A DNA stretch of 25,323 nt from CAZPEV01 sp964585635 (GTDB lineage: Bacteria; Zixibacteria; MSB-5A5; GN15; JAAZOE01): NCBI GenBank assembly GCA_964585635.1, contig CAZPEV010000027.1, forward strand, positions 1-25,323, given 5' to 3'. The notes beneath the pieces were generated by a model. It saw nothing but the letters and a program-made list of their open reading frames with translations, ran no database searches and was not told where the DNA came from. Numbering within the stretch: position 1 is the first letter of the stretch; each line of letters starts with the position of its first letter. Shown here in pieces: positions 23,619 to 25,323 of the stretch. The position numbers and the translations under genes are program-made.

Positions 23619-23696
23619 TGGTCGGGGCGAGCCGATTCGAACGGCCGACCTCTCGCACCCCAAGCGAGTGCGCTAAACCAACTGCGCTACGCCCCG
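23619..23696 (-). tRNA. tRNA-Pro (anticodon GGG)
   Basis: Cloverleaf on the - strand: acceptor CGGGGCG with CGCCCCG, discriminator A followed by an encoded CCA (23619-23621), anticodon stem CTCGC/GCGAG, loop TTGGGGT with anticodon GGG for CCC/CCU, T arm CGGCCGTTCGAATCGGC. The 5' half is nearly the same as the CGG tRNA 1.6 kb away. Confidence 0.95.
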
Positions 23697-23723
23697 ACAG
23701 GCGCCAACAAAATGACAATATTT

Positions 23724-24089
23724 TCACAAAAGGCAAGGAAAAAGTTTGAGCAGTTCCTCCAACTCCTTTTTGATCTCCCCCAGAATGGTATCGGAGCGGG
23801 CCTTGAGCACCAGGCTTTTCTTTTCCGGGGTCGATTCCATCTGCCGCAGCACCCGGCGCGCCCCGGCGATGGTGTAATGCTGTTCATATAACAGCTGTTT
23901 TATCTGATTAATAATGTCGATATCGCGCTTCTGGTAGTACCGGTTCCCCCCTTTGTTCTTCTTGGGGTGGAGCATGGGAAATTCCTTCTCCCAGAATCGC
24001 AACACGTACGCCTGGAGGTCCGTTATCCGGGCCACCTCACTGATCGAGTAGTACAGCTTTTCATCCGGTGTCACTTTAGCCTTGGCCAT
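23724..24089 (-). CDS. MerR-family transcriptional regulator
   Basis: A 121-residue DNA-binding protein. After a short basic start, YYSISEVARITDLQAYVLRF is the MerR recognition helix pair, followed by WEKEFPMLHPKKNKGGNRYY (wing) and RDIDIINQIKQLLYEQHYTI (second helix pair), with IAGARRVLRQ. The last 35 residues are a charged, Leu-rich coiled region (KARSDTILGEIKKELEELL) and hold no Cys cluster, so metal sensing is unlikely. The type is common next to phospholipid and cell-wall genes in many phyla; its target is unknown. The ATG at 24089 has GAGGTG just upstream. It follows gpsA by 36 bases. Confidence 0.88.
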   Translation of the reverse strand: MAKAKVTPDEKLYYSISEVARITDLQAYVLRFWEKEFPMLHPKKNKGGNRYYQKRDIDIINQIKQLLYEQHYTIAGARRVLRQMESTPEKKSLVLKARSDTILGEIKKELEELLKLFPCLL

Positions 24090-24125
24090 AGGCACCTCAT
24101 TATCATCGTCTCTGTGGTCGCGCCA

Positions 24126-25136
24126 TCAGGGTCGCCCCGATTCGGCCTTCAAGGGCCGGGTCATCAAGGCGGTAACGGCCGTTCGGGGCGGCAGGTCCTC
24201 GAAGAGGACCGCATAGACCGCCTCCGTAATCGGCATGTCGACGTCGTACTTGCCCGCCAGCTCGCGCGCCGAGCGGCAGGTGGTAACTCCCTCCGCCACC
24301 ATCACCATTCCGGCCAGCACCTGGGTCAACGTCTTCCCCTGCACGATATGAAAGCCGACGTACTGATTGCGGGAGTGGCGGGATATGCAGGTGGTAACCA
24401 GATCACCGACGCCCGACAGCCCCGCCAGGGTCGCTGGGTCGGCGCCCATGACTATCGCCAAGCGGTTCATCTCGGCCAGCCCCCGGGTAATCAGGGATCC
24501 CTGTGTATTGTCCCCGAATCCCAGGCCGCGGGCGATACCGGCCGCGATGGCGATGACATTTTTTACGGCCCCGCCCAGCTCCACCCCTACCAGATCACGA
24601 CACCGATAGACCCGGAAGGTTGGATTGCTGAAAATCTCCTGGACTTTGCGGGATTGATCCTCTTCGCCGGCCGCCACCACCGACGTCGGCAAGTGCTGTG
24701 CGACTTCTTCCGCATGAGATGGTCCTGACAGTGTCACGATCGTACGGCCGGGGACGCCGGTCCATTCCTCGGACACGATTTGCGACACCCGACGCAACGT
24801 CTTCTCCTCAATTCCCTTGCTGAGATTAACCACCAGCGAAGGATGGGCCGAGGTCTGGCACAACTGCCGGCAGACATCGGCGACCTTCTGGGTGGGAAGG
24901 GCAACGACCACGATCTCAGCATCGGCGACCGCTTCCTCAAGATTGCCGGTCAGGCAAATGCTGCCGGCGATCTTTATGCCCGGGAGTTTCTGGGGATGTT
25001 CGCGATGCTTCTTCAGGAGCGCCAGCTCGGCCTGATCGAATTCCCACATCGTGACCCGGGCGCCGTTTTCAGCCAAGAGATTCCCGCTGGCAATTCCCCA
25101 CGAGCCGGCCCCCAGCAGAGCAATGGTGTCATTCAT
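24126..25136 (-). CDS. gpsA: NAD(P)H-dependent glycerol-3-phosphate dehydrogenase
   Basis: A 336-residue enzyme that makes sn-glycerol 3-phosphate from dihydroxyacetone phosphate for phospholipid synthesis. The nucleotide-binding motif is LLGAGSWG (7-14). The active-site lysines are Lys107 (NLSKGIE) and Lys192 (GGAVKNVIAIAAG). SGPSHAEEVA (137-146) has His where most have Phe. The start overlaps the stop of plsY by four bases (ATGA), so the two successive steps of phosphatidate synthesis are co-translated. Confidence 0.95.
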   Translation of the reverse strand: MNDTIALLGAGSWGIASGNLLAENGARVTMWEFDQAELALLKKHREHPQKLPGIKIAGSICLTGNLEEAVADAEIVVVALPTQKVADVCRQLCQTSAHPSLVVNLSKGIEEKTLRRVSQIVSEEWTGVPGRTIVTLSGPSHAEEVAQHLPTSVVAAGEEDQSRKVQEIFSNPTFRVYRCRDLVGVELGGAVKNVIAIAAGIARGLGFGDNTQGSLITRGLAEMNRLAIVMGADPATLAGLSGVGDLVTTCISRHSRNQYVGFHIVQGKTLTQVLAGMVMVAEGVTTCRSARELAGKYDVDMPITEAVYAVLFEDLPPRTAVTALMTRPLKAESGRP

Positions 25137-25323
25137 GACGGCCCCTTTCGCATCTGGAATCGCGCTTCGGTGCCGTGCATCAGCCGCCTAATATTGCCCC
25201 GATGGGTGTAGAGAATAAGGGCCGGCACCAGGACGGCACAGAGCAGATATGACGGCTCCACCGGTTTATTCAGCACAAACCTTTCTCCCCAGACGATGAG
25301 GGCAAAGGTCATCGCGGCCACCA
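25133..25323 (-). CDS. plsY: Glycerol-3-phosphate acyltransferase PlsY, 3' end
   Basis: C-terminal ~62 residues of a PlsY-type membrane acyltransferase that puts an acyl group from acyl-phosphate on glycerol 3-phosphate. Two hydrophobic segments are visible (MTFALIVWG, YLLCAVLVPALILYTH), then RGNIRRLMHGTEARF, the conserved cytoplasmic tail of PlsY. The gene continues past the right edge. The four-base overlap with gpsA supports the identification. Confidence 0.88.
   Translation of the reverse strand, partial: VAAMTFALIVWGERFVLNKPVEPSYLLCAVLVPALILYTHRGNIRRLMHGTEARFQMRKGPS

Noticed and set aside
1..25323. Mobile elements, integrases, CRISPR arrays or phage genes
   Set aside because: None was seen; the gene content is chromosomal.

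Overview
The window is a 25.3 kb piece of a moderately GC-rich bacterial chromosome. One run of ten N (21243-21252) suggests an assembled scaffold. The organism looks like a diderm of the FCB superphylum, possibly Zixibacteria-like. The grounds are PorV/PorQ-type and OmpP1-like barrel proteins, a PEGA protein, an Fn3 lipoprotein, many sigma54 regulators and generally short intergenic gaps. This placement is inference from gene families, not from a marker gene. Only the first two genes are on the + strand; everything else is on the - strand.

Layout from left to right. (1) 1-904: 3' part of a neurotransmitter:sodium symporter and a 39-residue membrane peptide resembling the MetS small subunit. 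(2) 979-3098: a class I methyltransferase and an SbcD/Mre11-like nuclease. (3) 3099-11267: a signalling block. A five-gene set reads, in transcription order, PEGA/DUF5683-like protein, Fn3 lipoprotein, unknown six-helix membrane protein, sensor kinase PrsK, sigma54 response regulator PrsR. A second NtrC-type regulator without a kinase follows. (4) 11400-13829: a polyprenyl-phosphate sugar transferase (initiating enzyme of exopolysaccharide synthesis) and a PorV/PorQ-family protein, each with its own terminator. (5) 14438-20077: a four-gene set (TPR membrane protein, GH57 glycosidase, DUF4870-like protein, M48 peptidase) and an OmpP1-like barrel protein. (6) 20497-25323: housekeeping genes (apt, acylphosphatase, LOG-like protein, surE, GT2, MerR regulator, gpsA, plsY) with three tRNA genes between them (Arg-CCU, Pro-CGG, Pro-GGG).

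The most interesting part is the PrsK/PrsR block and what it may control. In Proteobacteria PrsK/PrsR is the two-component pair of the exosortase/PEP-CTERM/exopolysaccharide system and acts with sigma54. Here no exosortase and no PEP-CTERM protein is visible. Instead the pair is co-encoded with envelope proteins. A very good -24/-12 (sigma54) promoter lies 42 bases upstream of the PorV-like gene. A cluster of five TGAAC half-sites lies 175-285 bases further upstream, the usual place for an enhancer. A weaker sigma54-like site lies upstream of the sugar transferase. The picture that fits is a PrsK/PrsR-sigma54 circuit controlling surface polysaccharide and an outer-membrane protein. The regulator-to-target link is inference.

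Sigma70-type promoters with 16-18 base spacing are visible before the PEGA operon, the OmpP1-like gene, sbcD, the second regulator and tRNA-Pro(CGG). Three clear rho-independent terminators separate the transcription units between 11.3 and 18.7 kb.
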